Assembly (NCBI RefSeq): GCF_037442045.1
Contig: NZ_JBBIRC010000025.1
Location: forward strand, 1 to 23,971
DNA: 23,971 nucleotides
Direction of reading: 5' to 3'
DNA from: Ferroplasma sp037442045
GTDB taxonomy: Archaea > Thermoplasmatota > Thermoplasmata > Thermoplasmatales > Thermoplasmataceae
Shown: in pieces, positions 14,965 to 23,323 of the stretch
How the letters are laid out: each line of letters starts with the position of its first letter
Numbering within the stretch: position 1 is the stretch's first letter
Notes under the pieces: model-generated
Told to the model about the DNA's origin: nothing
The model's database searches: none
The model's input: only the letters and a program-made list of their open reading frames with translations
Program-made: the position numbers and the translations under genes

Positions 14965-16995
14965 ATGCCAACAGACGCTGTTTGCGGAATGTATGTTTCC
15001 AGTGATTCAAAAATATATTCAGATAAAGACGGAACAAGATATTACTTTTGTTCACAGGGCTGCAAGGATAAATTTGATGAGCCTGATTCTGAAAGCAAAA
15101 ACCTCAAATTAAAATTAATAGTTGCATGGCCATTTTCAACTGCTATTATGGTACTTGATTATATTTTTATTTTTCCATTAAAGAACTATGTTTTACTGTT
15201 ATTAGTTCTGCCAGTGCAGTTTTATGCAGGCCTTGATTTTTATAAAGGTGCATATGCTGCATTAAAAAATAAAATGGGAAATATGGATCTTTTAATCAGC
15301 CTCGGCACACTTACCGCGTTTTTCTTTTCGGTTGTAATTACTATTAGCCCCAATTTATTCCCTGTGCATTACACATATTATGATGCATCAGCATTTATCA
15401 TAACACTGATAATGACCGGCAGCTATATAGAAAGCCTGACAAAGAAAAAAGCAAACTCATCAGCAAATGCACTGCTTTCATTAATTCCTGACCATGTGCA
15501 TCTGGTAAATGATGGAAATGTAGTGGATAGCCCAATTGATAAACTAATACCTGGAAATATCATTCAGGTAAGGCCTGGAGAAAATATACCTGCAGATGGA
15601 ATGGTAATTGACGGCACCTCAGAGGTTGATGAATCGATGATAACCGGAGAATCTGAACCGGCACTTAAAATGGCAGGATCAGGCATTACAGCAGGAACAC
15701 TAAACATAAATGGAATTATTATAGCAAAAGTGACTGCCGCAGGAAAGAATTCTACTGTTAGCAAAATATATTCTATGATTCAGATGGCATCAATGGGAAG
15801 AGCCAAAATACAGAAAATAGCCGATATTTTTTCATCCTATTTCGTTCCTATTGTGCTTGCAGCAGCAGCATCATCTGCAATATTCTGGTATTTATATTTA
15901 AGATCTTTAAGCAATCCGCTTTACTTTATAATTTCAATTCTGGTATTCGTTTCTGTAGTGGTAATAGCATGCCCATGTGCTATAGGGCTTGCCGCCCCAA
16001 TTACGCTTTTAATCTCATCCAATGAATCATCAAGGAATGGAATAGTAATAAAAAACTCCAGCTCAATAGACCGATTATCCAAAATCGATACTGTAATTTT
16101 TGACAAAACTGGAACAATTACAGATAATAGGCCAGAGGTTATGAATTTTCGAACCGTTGGCGACAAAAATTTGGCCATATCGCTTCTGTACTCTCTTGAA
16201 GCAGGATCAAACCATCCAGTTGCACAGGCAATAGTTGAATACTTAAAAAATATGAACCCTGAAAAGCTTTCAATTTCTGAATATAAAGAAATACCTGGAA
16301 TCGGAGTAACTGGCAAATACAATGGGAAAACTGTAGAAGCAAGGCGTGTTGGAGGCCATATATCTCTATTAGTCGATGGCGTGGAATTTGCTTTGCTGGA
16401 TACAAAGAATACAATAAGGAACGGCGTGGAAGAAGACATTAAAATCTTATTAAAAAACAATATTAATGTACTGATAGTGACAGGTGATGCAGAAGAAAAT
16501 ACAACAGAGCTGGCAAAGCAATTAGGAATAAAAGAATATTACTGTTCAGTTAAGCCTGAAGGAAAAGCAGAAATAGTCAAGGAACAGCAAAATAAGGGCA
16601 GATATGTGCTGTTTGCCGGTGACGGCATAAATGATACAATTGCCATGCAAACTGCAGATGTTGGCGTTGCTATGGCTTCAGGTTCAGATATAGCCACAGC
16701 AAGTGGAGATATAATATTGCTGAACAACGATTTAAAAAATATTATGGGCAGCATACTTATTGGAAAATATACAATTAAAAAGATAAAGCAAAACGTAGGA
16801 TGGGCAATAGGATATAACTCTGCACTGATTCCGGTTGCAGCCGGCGTTCTCGTGCCTCTTCTTGGTCTTGGCATATATTATGTTTTGCCCATATTTGCTG
16901 CACTTGCAATGGGTTTGAGTTCAACCACAGTGGTATTGAATTCATTGCGCCTGAAAAAACACATGGAAAGTGGAATACGCGCCTTATCTCAGTAA
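14965..16995 (+). CDS. copB: Cu(I)-exporting P1B-type ATPase with N-terminal YHS domain
   Basis: A membrane pump that removes copper from the cytosol using ATP; 676 residues. Residues 1-40 are a YHS domain (Cys 7, 29, 33), replacing the usual HMA domains. Eight membrane segments follow the P1B plan. The A-domain has TGES at 227-230, the ion site CPC at 336-338, the phosphorylated Asp 380 in DKTGT, the nucleotide-domain HP at 417-418, and GDGIND at 552-557. Helices 7 and 8 have N-x6-YN-x4-P (from 610) and M-G-L-SS-TT-V (649-656), which match the P1B-1 Cu+ class, so the name copB (used in Ferroplasma) does not mean a Cu2+ pump. A Shine-Dalgarno AAGGTAA lies within the end of the YHS gene. It is the last gene of the copper cluster. 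Confidence 0.93.
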   Translation: MPTDAVCGMYVSSDSKIYSDKDGTRYYFCSQGCKDKFDEPDSESKNLKLKLIVAWPFSTAIMVLDYIFIFPLKNYVLLLLVLPVQFYAGLDFYKGAYAALKNKMGNMDLLISLGTLTAFFFSVVITISPNLFPVHYTYYDASAFIITLIMTGSYIESLTKKKANSSANALLSLIPDHVHLVNDGNVVDSPIDKLIPGNIIQVRPGENIPADGMVIDGTSEVDESMITGESEPALKMAGSGITAGTLNINGIIIAKVTAAGKNSTVSKIYSMIQMASMGRAKIQKIADIFSSYFVPIVLAAAASSAIFWYLYLRSLSNPLYFIISILVFVSVVVIACPCAIGLAAPITLLISSNESSRNGIVIKNSSSIDRLSKIDTVIFDKTGTITDNRPEVMNFRTVGDKNLAISLLYSLEAGSNHPVAQAIVEYLKNMNPEKLSISEYKEIPGIGVTGKYNGKTVEARRVGGHISLLVDGVEFALLDTKNTIRNGVEEDIKILLKNNINVLIVTGDAEENTTELAKQLGIKEYYCSVKPEGKAEIVKEQQNKGRYVLFAGDGINDTIAMQTADVGVAMASGSDIATASGDIILLNNDLKNIMGSILIGKYTIKKIKQNVGWAIGYNSALIPVAAGVLVPLLGLGIYYVLPIFAALAMGLSSTTVVLNSLRLKKHMESGIRALSQ

Positions 16996-17032
16996 TCAGT
17001 TAAATTTATAAGTATATAATGTATCATTAATT

Positions 17033-17485
17033 ATGGAACTCAGAGTCATAGGAATTTCTGAAGGGCGCAGAATACCGGATAAATACACATGCAGAGGCAA
17101 AAATATATCGCCAAAAATAGAAATACAGGACAGAAACGAAGAGGGTTATTATTTTATAATTATGAATGATCCGGATGCACCTTCCGGCCTTTTCACTCAC
17201 TGGATTTTGTATAATATTCCTGCCGGTTCAGCAATACTTGAAGAAAATATAGAAAAAAAGGAAATAACTGAAGATGGCTATTACCAGGGAATAAATGATT
17301 TTGGAGAGCCCGGATATGGTGGCCCATGCCCGCCAAAAGGTGATGGAGACCATAGATACTTTATTAAGATATATAGAACGAAGGAAGCAGTCAGCAGGAA
17401 AAAAATAGATGCTGAAAATGCATATGCAATTCTGGCTCAACTAACTCCAGAAGCGGAATTTTATGCGATTTTTAGCAGAGAATAA
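17033..17485 (+). CDS. YbhB/YbcL family (Raf kinase inhibitor-like, PEBP) protein
   Basis: A 150-residue soluble protein of the phosphatidylethanolamine-binding protein fold. The conserved anion-binding pocket is present: DPDAPSG at 46-52, HW at 56-57, GYGGPCPPKG at 94-103 and HRYFIKIY at 107-114. TCRGKNISPKIE near residue 19 is the family's N-terminal block (usually 'tcdG.n.sP.l.w'). Prokaryotic members have no agreed function; kinase or protease inhibition has been proposed. The length is normal. A TATA-like TTTATAAG lies 25 nt before the ATG, so the mRNA is probably leaderless and separate from copB, whose stop is 37 nt upstream. Its stop lies 4 nt from that of the convergent aminotransferase gene. 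Confidence 0.9.
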   Translation: MELRVIGISEGRRIPDKYTCRGKNISPKIEIQDRNEEGYYFIIMNDPDAPSGLFTHWILYNIPAGSAILEENIEKKEITEDGYYQGINDFGEPGYGGPCPPKGDGDHRYFIKIYRTKEAVSRKKIDAENAYAILAQLTPEAEFYAIFSRE

Positions 17486-17489
17486 CAAT

Positions 17490-18422
17490 TTATTCCATTT
17501 CCTCCAGTGCAGTTAAAAGTGCTGCATATGCTTCGGGGAAATCTTCTCCTGTTATGCATACTCTTAAATATGGCCCAGAGATGCCGAAATATTTGGAAGG
17601 GATGGCTATTATTCCCTTTTTTGCAAGTTCTTCGCTTATATAATCAGAATTTTTGCCTGTATAGTAAGAGTAATCCACAAATGATACAGGCAGTTTAAGT
17701 GGATCCATGCCATTATAAAATTTTAGTTTGCTTTTATCTTTTATGAGAACTCTATGATTTTGGTTTATAATATTTTTGACATTTCCAAGCAGTTCATCAT
17801 GCTTTTTCAAGATTTCATATCCAATGGAAACATTAAAAGTTGATACATCCTCGGTTATAAGGCCTTTAAATCCCTCAATCTTCATTGCTTCTTCTTTATC
17901 CGGAGCAATTATATATCCAAGCCTGAGGTCACCGCCGCCATAGACCTTTGTGAATGTATTTACAATATATCCATTTTCATATCTGTAATTGCTTAAATTA
18001 TCAACAAATTCCATGAACGTTTCATCTATAATGCATGTAAAATATTCGGGCAATTTAGAAATTGTGCCTGTGGGATTATTGGGATTGCTGGCAACAAATA
18101 CTTCATTGCCATTTTTATATCCAAATATTTTCGGAGTCTTATAAATCATTTCATATTCTGGCCTGTTAACATTGAAAGTGTTATATTTCGACCTTAAATG
18201 ATAAAGAACCATTGAAAAGGCTTCAGTGGCCCCGTGAGTAAGCACAACATTTTCAGCTTCAGTGTTATGAAGTCCTGCTATTTCTTGCTTAAGATCATTT
18301 TCATGACCTGGCACAGCCCTGCTAAAATACGCCTTTATATCAAAAACATTTGACATTCCACTGTGGGAAAGTTCATATTTTCCATGATGCATATTAAGCC
18401 AGTTTATTGTTTCACATTCCAT
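17490..18422 (-). CDS. PLP-dependent class I/II aminotransferase
   Basis: A cytosolic pyridoxal-phosphate enzyme, 310 residues, shorter than the typical 350-400. The fold-type I landmarks are clear: HGATEAFSMVLY at 63-74 (cofactor phosphate region), NRPEY at 86-90, NPNNPTG at 113-119, the cofactor-N1 Asp in DETF at 133-136, the Schiff-base Lys 159 in TFTKV, and RLGY at 167-170. GPYLRVCITG near 283 carries the substrate-carboxylate Arg. The sequence looks most like histidinol-phosphate aminotransferase or threonine-phosphate decarboxylase relatives (HisC/CobD group). However, no histidine or cobalamin genes are close, so substrate and role are open. TATA-like TAATATAAC lies 25 nt before the ATG, suggesting a leaderless transcript. 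Confidence 0.85.
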   Translation of the reverse strand: MECETINWLNMHHGKYELSHSGMSNVFDIKAYFSRAVPGHENDLKQEIAGLHNTEAENVVLTHGATEAFSMVLYHLRSKYNTFNVNRPEYEMIYKTPKIFGYKNGNEVFVASNPNNPTGTISKLPEYFTCIIDETFMEFVDNLSNYRYENGYIVNTFTKVYGGGDLRLGYIIAPDKEEAMKIEGFKGLITEDVSTFNVSIGYEILKKHDELLGNVKNIINQNHRVLIKDKSKLKFYNGMDPLKLPVSFVDYSYYTGKNSDYISEELAKKGIIAIPSKYFGISGPYLRVCITGEDFPEAYAALLTALEEME

Positions 18423-18523
18423 AATAGTGAATTGTTTATCAGTTATATTAATTTAGAGTTATTTACATTAAATTATCCTTCCTTTTCCGTAACAATTTAA
18501 GTAATTTGCTGTAATCATATACT

Positions 18524-19000
18524 ATGTCCAGTAAAAAATATATCTATTATGGAATCATTTCCGGCTTCGTTGCAGCAATATTCGAAGCAATCATGTTTTA
18601 TATATTCGATTTTATTGTTTTCCTGCCTCCCGGTTATCAGTTCACAGCAATAGGTGAAAGGGTTCTTGGCATCTCAGGTTCTTATGGTACATTATATGGC
18701 ATTTTATTGCATTTTCTTGTAGGAACAGTGGTTGGGATGTTTGCAGCCATAATATCATATTATGTAATTGCATTGAGAATCAAAAATATGGGAACAGGTA
18801 TTGGAATAGGCATATTGGCAGGCTTTTTAATACTTATATTATTTAGTTTGCCTGTAAATATATTTTTGCTTCATCTATATGTATATGAGAAATATTATCT
18901 TCCATCTACCTTTTTTTATTATACCATGCATGTATTCTTCGGCGCAGTCTGGGGAATATTCCTTGGTTATTTTATAACCCATGGGAGGCACAATAACTGA
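18524..19000 (+). CDS. Four-helix membrane protein, unknown
   Basis: A 158-residue integral membrane protein with four hydrophobic segments at about 7-33, 55-85, 92-113 and 128-152. Features that may matter are GISGSYGTLYGILLHFLVG at about 50-68, with Gly and His in a membrane helix, and MHVFFGAVWGIFLGY near the C-terminus, with a second His followed by Gly/Trp. The first and last parts have similar 'H-F-x-G-x-x-x-G' shapes, which may mean an internal repeat. I do not recognise the family and see no transporter motif. It stands alone between the aminotransferase (divergent) and a 260-bp gap; an AT-rich TATA-like CAATTTAAG is about 28 nt upstream. Confidence 0.65.
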   Translation: MSSKKYIYYGIISGFVAAIFEAIMFYIFDFIVFLPPGYQFTAIGERVLGISGSYGTLYGILLHFLVGTVVGMFAAIISYYVIALRIKNMGTGIGIGILAGFLILILFSLPVNIFLLHLYVYEKYYLPSTFFYYTMHVFFGAVWGIFLGYFITHGRHNN

Positions 19001-19261
19001 ATCATGTTTGATCCAAAATATGGATTTAGAATAACTATATATAAGAAAACACATCAAAATTATAAAATTAAGATTAATGAGAGTCCATGAAAATCCCATT
19101 TTATATTAAAGATCAATTCAAACTTTGAAAAATTCATATAATTTTATTAACCATTATCACTTTAATATCTTTTAATTTCCATCAAATGTCATTAATTAGT
19201 GAAGTCGGTTTAAATTATAATCGAATGCATATATTTTTATTCAATATTGCAATTATATAAT

Positions 19262-19936
19262 ATGGAGATAAGTGAGAAAATAGCTGGAGAAATTACAGTA
19301 TCAGATATGCCAGGAACAACAATTAAAAAATGGCGTGAAGAATTTGGCATTTCTCAAATGGAATTGTCAAAGTTCATGAATGTTTCGCCATCTGTAATAA
19401 GTGATTATGAATCCGGAAGGAGAAAATCTCCAGGGGCCACGTCGATAAAAAAGATAGTGAATGCACTGATAAAAATAGATGAATCAAGAGGAGGGCATTT
19501 ATTAAGGAGATACAATAGTGGAATACCTTCCGATGCTCTTCTTGATATAAAAGATTATGACCACGACATTGAGTTAAGGTATATTATGGCAAAAATACAT
19601 GGGACTTCATGTTCTACCGCAGATCTTAAAAGGAACATAAGAGGATATACAATGATAGATGGAATAAAAGCAATACTTAAATTTTCATATGCCGAATATA
19701 CAAAATTATATGGCTGGTCAAGCCAGAGAATTATATTCATTACCGATGTTTCATTCGGCAGAAGTCCGATGATCGCAATCAGGGCACATCCACTGAAGCC
19801 AGCTGCAGTTGTATATATTAAACCTGGAAATGTTGATGAACTCGCAATTAAACTTTCAGAAATTGAAAATATCCCACTTATAAGGACCGATATGGATCAT
19901 AAAGATATATCAGAAGTCATGAACAGGTTAAGATGA
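19262..19936 (+). CDS. XRE-type transcriptional regulator with a conserved archaeal C-terminal domain
   Basis: A 224-residue DNA-binding protein. Residues about 20-65 are a helix-turn-helix of the XRE/Cro type: TTIKKWREEFGISQMELSKF, then VSPSVISDYESGRRKSPGA. The C-terminal 140 residues alternate strands and helices (RIIFITDVSFGRSPMIAIRA, then HPLKPAAVVYIKPG, and IENIPLIRTDM) and look like a ligand-binding domain; I have the impression of a widespread archaeal family of HTH regulators of this length (COG1709-like), not checked. I start at ATG 19262; a TTG 15 nt earlier is possible. An AT-rich TATA-like CATATATTTTTA lies about 25-30 nt upstream and TTTAAATTAT further up. Its last 9 bp overlap the end of ftsY on the other strand. 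Target and ligand are unknown. Confidence 0.8.
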   Translation: MEISEKIAGEITVSDMPGTTIKKWREEFGISQMELSKFMNVSPSVISDYESGRRKSPGATSIKKIVNALIKIDESRGGHLLRRYNSGIPSDALLDIKDYDHDIELRYIMAKIHGTSCSTADLKRNIRGYTMIDGIKAILKFSYAEYTKLYGWSSQRIIFITDVSFGRSPMIAIRAHPLKPAAVVYIKPGNVDELAIKLSEIENIPLIRTDMDHKDISEVMNRLR

Positions 19937-20863
19937 AAATATTTTATTTAAATACCAGTCAACATTGAATGGAATAATATCTTCCATGTTCTGGCCTATG
20001 CCTACAAAAATTACAGGTTTTTTAATTCCTGCAGAAATGCTGATTATTGAACCGCCTCGAGCATCAGTATCAAGTTTTGTAACGATTACTGCATCATAGC
20101 TTATTTCACTGGAAAACGTGTTTGCCTGGTCTATTACATCCTGCCCAATCATGGCGTCAAGAACAAGTATTGTAAGGTCAGGTTTTGCAACACGCTTGAT
20201 TTTTTTCATTTCATCAAGCAGATTTTTATTTGTGTGCATTCTCCCTGCCGAGTCTATAAGGACATAATCAAGCTTTCTTGCCCTGGCATGGTCTATTGCA
20301 TCAAATGCAACGGATGCCGGGTCACTTTTAAAGTCGTGCTTTATGATTTCAACACCAACATTATTTGCCAGTATATTTAGCTGATCAATAGCACCGGCAC
20401 GGAAAGTATCAGCCGCAGCCAGTACGACTTTTTGGCCATGATTTTTAAGGTAATATGCCATTTTTCCTATTGTTGTTGTTTTGCCAGTTCCATTAATGCC
20501 CAGGAATAATATAACAAACGGTTTTTTTTCAACAGATAAAATATCAATTGCATTTGAATTATTGGCATTTATAATCTGTTTGATTACATCTTTTAATTCC
20601 GATTCAACAGAGGCATAATCAATTTTTCTTTTTACTTTGCCAAGATTTGATTTTAAATTATTAATAATCTGCTCTGTGGCATCGAAGCTAACATCAGCCT
20701 CAAGAAGTGTTTCTTCAATTGTATTTTCCAGTTCATCCCTTTTTATCGTTTTTTCTGGTTCTTCCTTTTTATAATCTGCTTTACTGGCAACTGTTTTATC
20801 GGTTTCAGGAATATCGCTTTTTGAAAATATATCGGAGAATTTCTTTTTAAGCTTGTCAAACAT
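19928..20863 (-). CDS. ftsY: Signal recognition particle receptor FtsY
   Basis: The SRP receptor GTPase, which docks ribosome-SRP complexes at the membrane so that membrane proteins are inserted during synthesis. 311 residues: residues 1-45 are a charged, Lys/Glu-rich linker; about 45-110 are the helical N domain (TIEETLLEADVSFDATEQII). The G domain has G1 GINGTGKTT at 122-130, DTFRAGA at 152-158, G3 DSAGR at 204-208, and G4 TKLD at 262-265 followed by DARGG. The closing GQNMEDIIPFN is the FtsY/Ffh C-terminal block. The length and short linker are typical of archaeal FtsY. Its ATG overlaps the stop of the prefoldin gene by 1 nt (TAATG), so it is the last gene of a pgk-pfdA-ftsY operon. Confidence 0.95.
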   Translation of the reverse strand: MFDKLKKKFSDIFSKSDIPETDKTVASKADYKKEEPEKTIKRDELENTIEETLLEADVSFDATEQIINNLKSNLGKVKRKIDYASVESELKDVIKQIINANNSNAIDILSVEKKPFVILFLGINGTGKTTTIGKMAYYLKNHGQKVVLAAADTFRAGAIDQLNILANNVGVEIIKHDFKSDPASVAFDAIDHARARKLDYVLIDSAGRMHTNKNLLDEMKKIKRVAKPDLTILVLDAMIGQDVIDQANTFSSEISYDAVIVTKLDTDARGGSIISISAGIKKPVIFVGIGQNMEDIIPFNVDWYLNKIFSS

Positions 20864-21264
20864 TATTTATTTCCTTCCTGGTTTCTCTGCAATGAATAAA
20901 CAATTGCATCGTAATTATTCTGGGCTGTTTGCTTTTGCCTGATTAAATTATTGTATGTATCCTGCAGGCTCTTCATATTGTCTTCCAGGCGCTTGATTGT
21001 TTTTTGCTTCTCCTCTTCAATAAATACGCTGGAGCCTACAGGCACTATAATTTTTTCTGTATCCAGAGTAGCCTTTGAAAATAATCCTGATCCAATAGAT
21101 ATTTTCATATCTGTAGAATTTTTATAATCATTGTCTTTTAGCAGACTTAGAGTTTCAGTAGATTCTTCTAATGTTTTACCTAAAAGATTTGTTCTGGAAT
21201 CTATATTCTCTATTAAGTTTTTTAAATATTCAAGCTGTTCCATTAATTCATTTTCTCCTGCCAT
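20863..21264 (-). CDS. pfdA: Prefoldin alpha subunit
   Basis: A subunit of the hexameric prefoldin chaperone, which holds unfolded polypeptides and hands them to the thermosome. The 133-residue protein has a long N-terminal coiled coil (about 3-45), then two beta hairpins (KISIGSGLFSKATL at 54-67, TEKIIVPVGSSVFIEEE at 69-85), and a second coiled coil from about 86 to the end (TIKRLEDNMKSLQDTYNNLI, then KQTAQNNYDAI). The order helix, four strands, helix and the 'iGsg......l...ekiivpvGs.vfieE' pattern define the alpha subunit. Its ATG follows the pgk stop directly (TAA-ATG), and ftsY overlaps its end by 1 nt. In other archaea pfdA is also found beside ftsY, so the arrangement is conserved. Confidence 0.9.
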   Translation of the reverse strand: MAGENELMEQLEYLKNLIENIDSRTNLLGKTLEESTETLSLLKDNDYKNSTDMKISIGSGLFSKATLDTEKIIVPVGSSVFIEEEKQKTIKRLEDNMKSLQDTYNNLIRQKQTAQNNYDAIVYSLQRNQEGNK

Positions 21265-22503
21265 TTACATACCACCAAATTTTTCCCTGTTTTTAATAAG
21301 GGATTCTATAACTGGTATAGGTTCACCGGATAAATAATTTATCAGGGCACCGCCACCTGTTGAAATATATCCTATGGATTTTGAAAGCCCAAATTCATTA
21401 ATGGCATTTACTGTATGCCCGCCTCCAACAATTTTTGTAGCAGTGGCCTGTGAAATTTCATTAAATATTTCTCTGGTTCCGAATGAGTAATCATTTATTT
21501 CGTACATGCCCATTGGCCCATTTAGAAATATATTCTTTGCATTCTCGATTAATTTACTGAATATTTTTATGGAATTAAGGCCTATATCGGCAAGCAATTC
21601 ATTATCCGGAATGTCTTCATCGATTTTCCATTCTTTTAAAGATGGGTTAAGCACAAAATCTTCCGGAAGAAAAATATGATCTTTATATGATGACAATAAT
21701 GATTTGCATTCTGCCAGCAATAATTTATAATTATTGTCCTGCTTTTGAATAAATTCTTTATTTTTCTTTCCAATTTCGATTCCAGATGCCCAGAGGAATA
21801 TATTTGCTGCCACACCTCCATATATTATATTGTCCACAATATGTTTTTCCAGAAAAGGCCTTGAAGCTTTTATTGCATCAGATATTTTAGCGCCGCCCAT
21901 TATTGCAAGCTTTGGATGAACCTTTGAATTTTTAAATTTTTCAATATTCCCTATTTCATTTTCCATAAGCCTTCCTGCTATATTTGGTGCAGCGTTTTGA
22001 AACCCTGTCAGTGTGGTCTGTGCCCTGTGTATTGCCGGAAAAGCATCTATAATATAATAATCAAACAGTTTTGACAGCTGTTTTACAATATATGTGTTTT
22101 CCTGTTCTGCATCAATATTTTTTATCAGAAGTTCTTCACTGTAAAATCTTGAGTTTTCCAGCATTATAATATCTCCATCCTTCATTTCTTTTATGGCTCT
22201 TTCTGGTTGTGCTCCTATCATTGAATCTACAAATTTTACTTCCCTCCCAAGAAGCCTGCCCATGTGCCGGGCATGCTGTTTCAAACTTACAAAATCACTG
22301 TCCCCAGGCCTTCCCTGATGGGCTACAATAACAACCTTTGAATCGTTAAGTTCATGTATCGTATCTAGATAATGCCTGAATCTTGAATCATCAACAATTT
22401 CACCTGTTATTGGATTCAATGGAGAATTTATGTCTATTCTTAAATATACTCTTTTTCCCTTGAATTCAAAATCGTCCATTGTATAAAACGGAAAATTACC
22501 CAT
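21265..22503 (-). CDS. pgk: Phosphoglycerate kinase
   Basis: Reversible phosphoryl transfer between 1,3-bisphosphoglycerate and ADP in central carbon metabolism; cytosolic. 412 residues. Motifs: RVYLRIDINSPLN at 18-30 (R-x-D-x-N, the substrate-binding N-terminus), VIVAHQGRPGD near 57, the block LENSRFYSEE near 115, and AIMGGAKISDAI near 203. Further on are FLNGPMGMYE near 330 (counterpart of the bacterial WNGPmGvFE) and GGGHTVNAINEFG plus YISTGGGALI near the C-terminus, which bind the nucleotide phosphates. Length is typical of archaeal enzymes (about 400-415). It is the first gene of an operon with pfdA and ftsY. Its ATG at 22501-22503 sits close to the promoter region of the divergent flavoprotein gene. 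Confidence 0.95.
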   Translation of the reverse strand: MGNFPFYTMDDFEFKGKRVYLRIDINSPLNPITGEIVDDSRFRHYLDTIHELNDSKVVIVAHQGRPGDSDFVSLKQHARHMGRLLGREVKFVDSMIGAQPERAIKEMKDGDIIMLENSRFYSEELLIKNIDAEQENTYIVKQLSKLFDYYIIDAFPAIHRAQTTLTGFQNAAPNIAGRLMENEIGNIEKFKNSKVHPKLAIMGGAKISDAIKASRPFLEKHIVDNIIYGGVAANIFLWASGIEIGKKNKEFIQKQDNNYKLLLAECKSLLSSYKDHIFLPEDFVLNPSLKEWKIDEDIPDNELLADIGLNSIKIFSKLIENAKNIFLNGPMGMYEINDYSFGTREIFNEISQATATKIVGGGHTVNAINEFGLSKSIGYISTGGGALINYLSGEPIPVIESLIKNREKFGGM

Positions 22504-22613
22504 ACAAGATAATGAATAAGTTGTATATGATTATTTTTTTATTTTTATATTATTTCATTGCTCTTATTATCAGCTATGAGACATATTATTATAATATGGC
22601 AATATTTCTTTAT

Positions 22614-23219
22614 ATGTATATTCCACGTGAATTTAAAATTGACGATATGAAAAAGATTCTTGATTTTATCGATAAAAATAACTTTGGAATGCTTTTGAGT
22701 ATTTATAAGGATGAAATATACAATACTCAAATACCATTATTGCTTGATAATTCTGAAAATAACCTAACTCTTAAAGGGCACATGGCCAGGGCAAATATGC
22801 AGTGGTATCATGCAAAAAATAAGAATGTAGCTGTTTTATTTACTGGCCCACACCATTATATCTCACCTTTATGGTATAAGGATCGGGACTCTGTGCCAAC
22901 ATGGGACTATATGACTGTGCGCCTTGATGGGATTCTAGAGATCATGAATTCCGAAGAAACTCAAGAATTTTTGCTTGAACTTTCAAAATTTTATGATCAG
23001 AAATGGGCAGTCCAGGGAAACGATAAAAGAGATTATTATGCTAAAATGGTTTTGCAGATTGTTGCATTTAGAATTAAAATAAACAAAATTACCTGCAAGT
23101 ACAAACTGAGCCAGAACCGCCCAGAAGATATGGAGAACATAATAATCAATCTTCAGAATATTGGTGATGAAGATGCAAGGCTCATTGCACATTACATGAA
23201 AGGCGAAATAAGAAAATAA
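22614..23219 (+). CDS. PaiB-like FMN-binding protein
   Basis: A 201-residue protein of the PaiB family, an FMN-binding split-barrel fold related to pyridoxamine-5'-phosphate oxidases; in Bacillus it is called a negative regulator of sporulation and protease genes. It begins MYIPREFKI, the near-invariant start of the family. It then has NFGMLLSI near 23, GHMARANMQW at 55-64, VAVLFTGPHHYISPLWY at 72-88 and VPTWDY at 94-99, all family blocks lining the flavin site; the C-terminal part is helical. An upstream in-frame extension exists to 22479, but I reject it: the TATA-like TTATAATAT near 22590 is 24 nt from ATG 22614, and the extension would overlap pgk and add a hydrophobic segment unknown in the family. 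Whether the archaeal protein binds DNA is not known. Confidence 0.88.
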   Translation: MYIPREFKIDDMKKILDFIDKNNFGMLLSIYKDEIYNTQIPLLLDNSENNLTLKGHMARANMQWYHAKNKNVAVLFTGPHHYISPLWYKDRDSVPTWDYMTVRLDGILEIMNSEETQEFLLELSKFYDQKWAVQGNDKRDYYAKMVLQIVAFRIKINKITCKYKLSQNRPEDMENIIINLQNIGDEDARLIAHYMKGEIRK

Positions 23220-23222
23220 CTT

Positions 23223-23230
23223 TTTATACC
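23223..23230 (+). promoter_or_regulatory. TATA box of the proline tRNA gene
   Basis: TTTATACC is centred about 25 nt before the first base of the tRNA (23251), the normal TATA-to-start spacing, so transcription should begin at or near the mature 5' end. It lies 3 nt after the stop of the flavoprotein gene. Confidence 0.65.
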
Positions 23231-23250
23231 GTTTTATGATTAAGAACCCA

Positions 23251-23323
23251 GGGTTTGTGGGGTAGTATGGTATCCTTCCAGCTTCGGGAGTTGGAGACTC
23301 CGGTCCAAATCCGGGCAGACCCA
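23251..23323 (+). tRNA. tRNA-Pro (anticodon CGG)
   Basis: A 73-nt cloverleaf can be drawn by hand. Acceptor GGGTTTG (23251-23257) pairs with CAGACCC (23316-23322), one T-G wobble, discriminator A 23323. The D arm holds GGGG...TCCT around GTAGTATGGTA. The anticodon stem CCAGC / GTTGG encloses the loop TTCGGGA, placing CGG at positions 34-36, so it reads CCG proline codons. The T stem TCCGG / CCGGG closes a 7-nt loop TCCAAAT. There is no intron and no encoded CCA (the next bases are ATAA). The T loop has C where most tRNAs have T at position 55, which is odd and may be worth a covariance check. Confidence in a tRNA is high, in the exact anticodon slightly less. Confidence 0.9.

Noticed and set aside
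15921..16460. Minus-strand frame of 179 codons opposite the copper ATPase
   Set aside because: Shadow of the highly conserved ATPase frame; no motif of its own.
22479..22613. N-terminal extension of the PaiB-like protein
   Set aside because: Overlaps pgk, adds a hydrophobic stretch foreign to the family, and lies upstream of the likely TATA box for ATG 22614.
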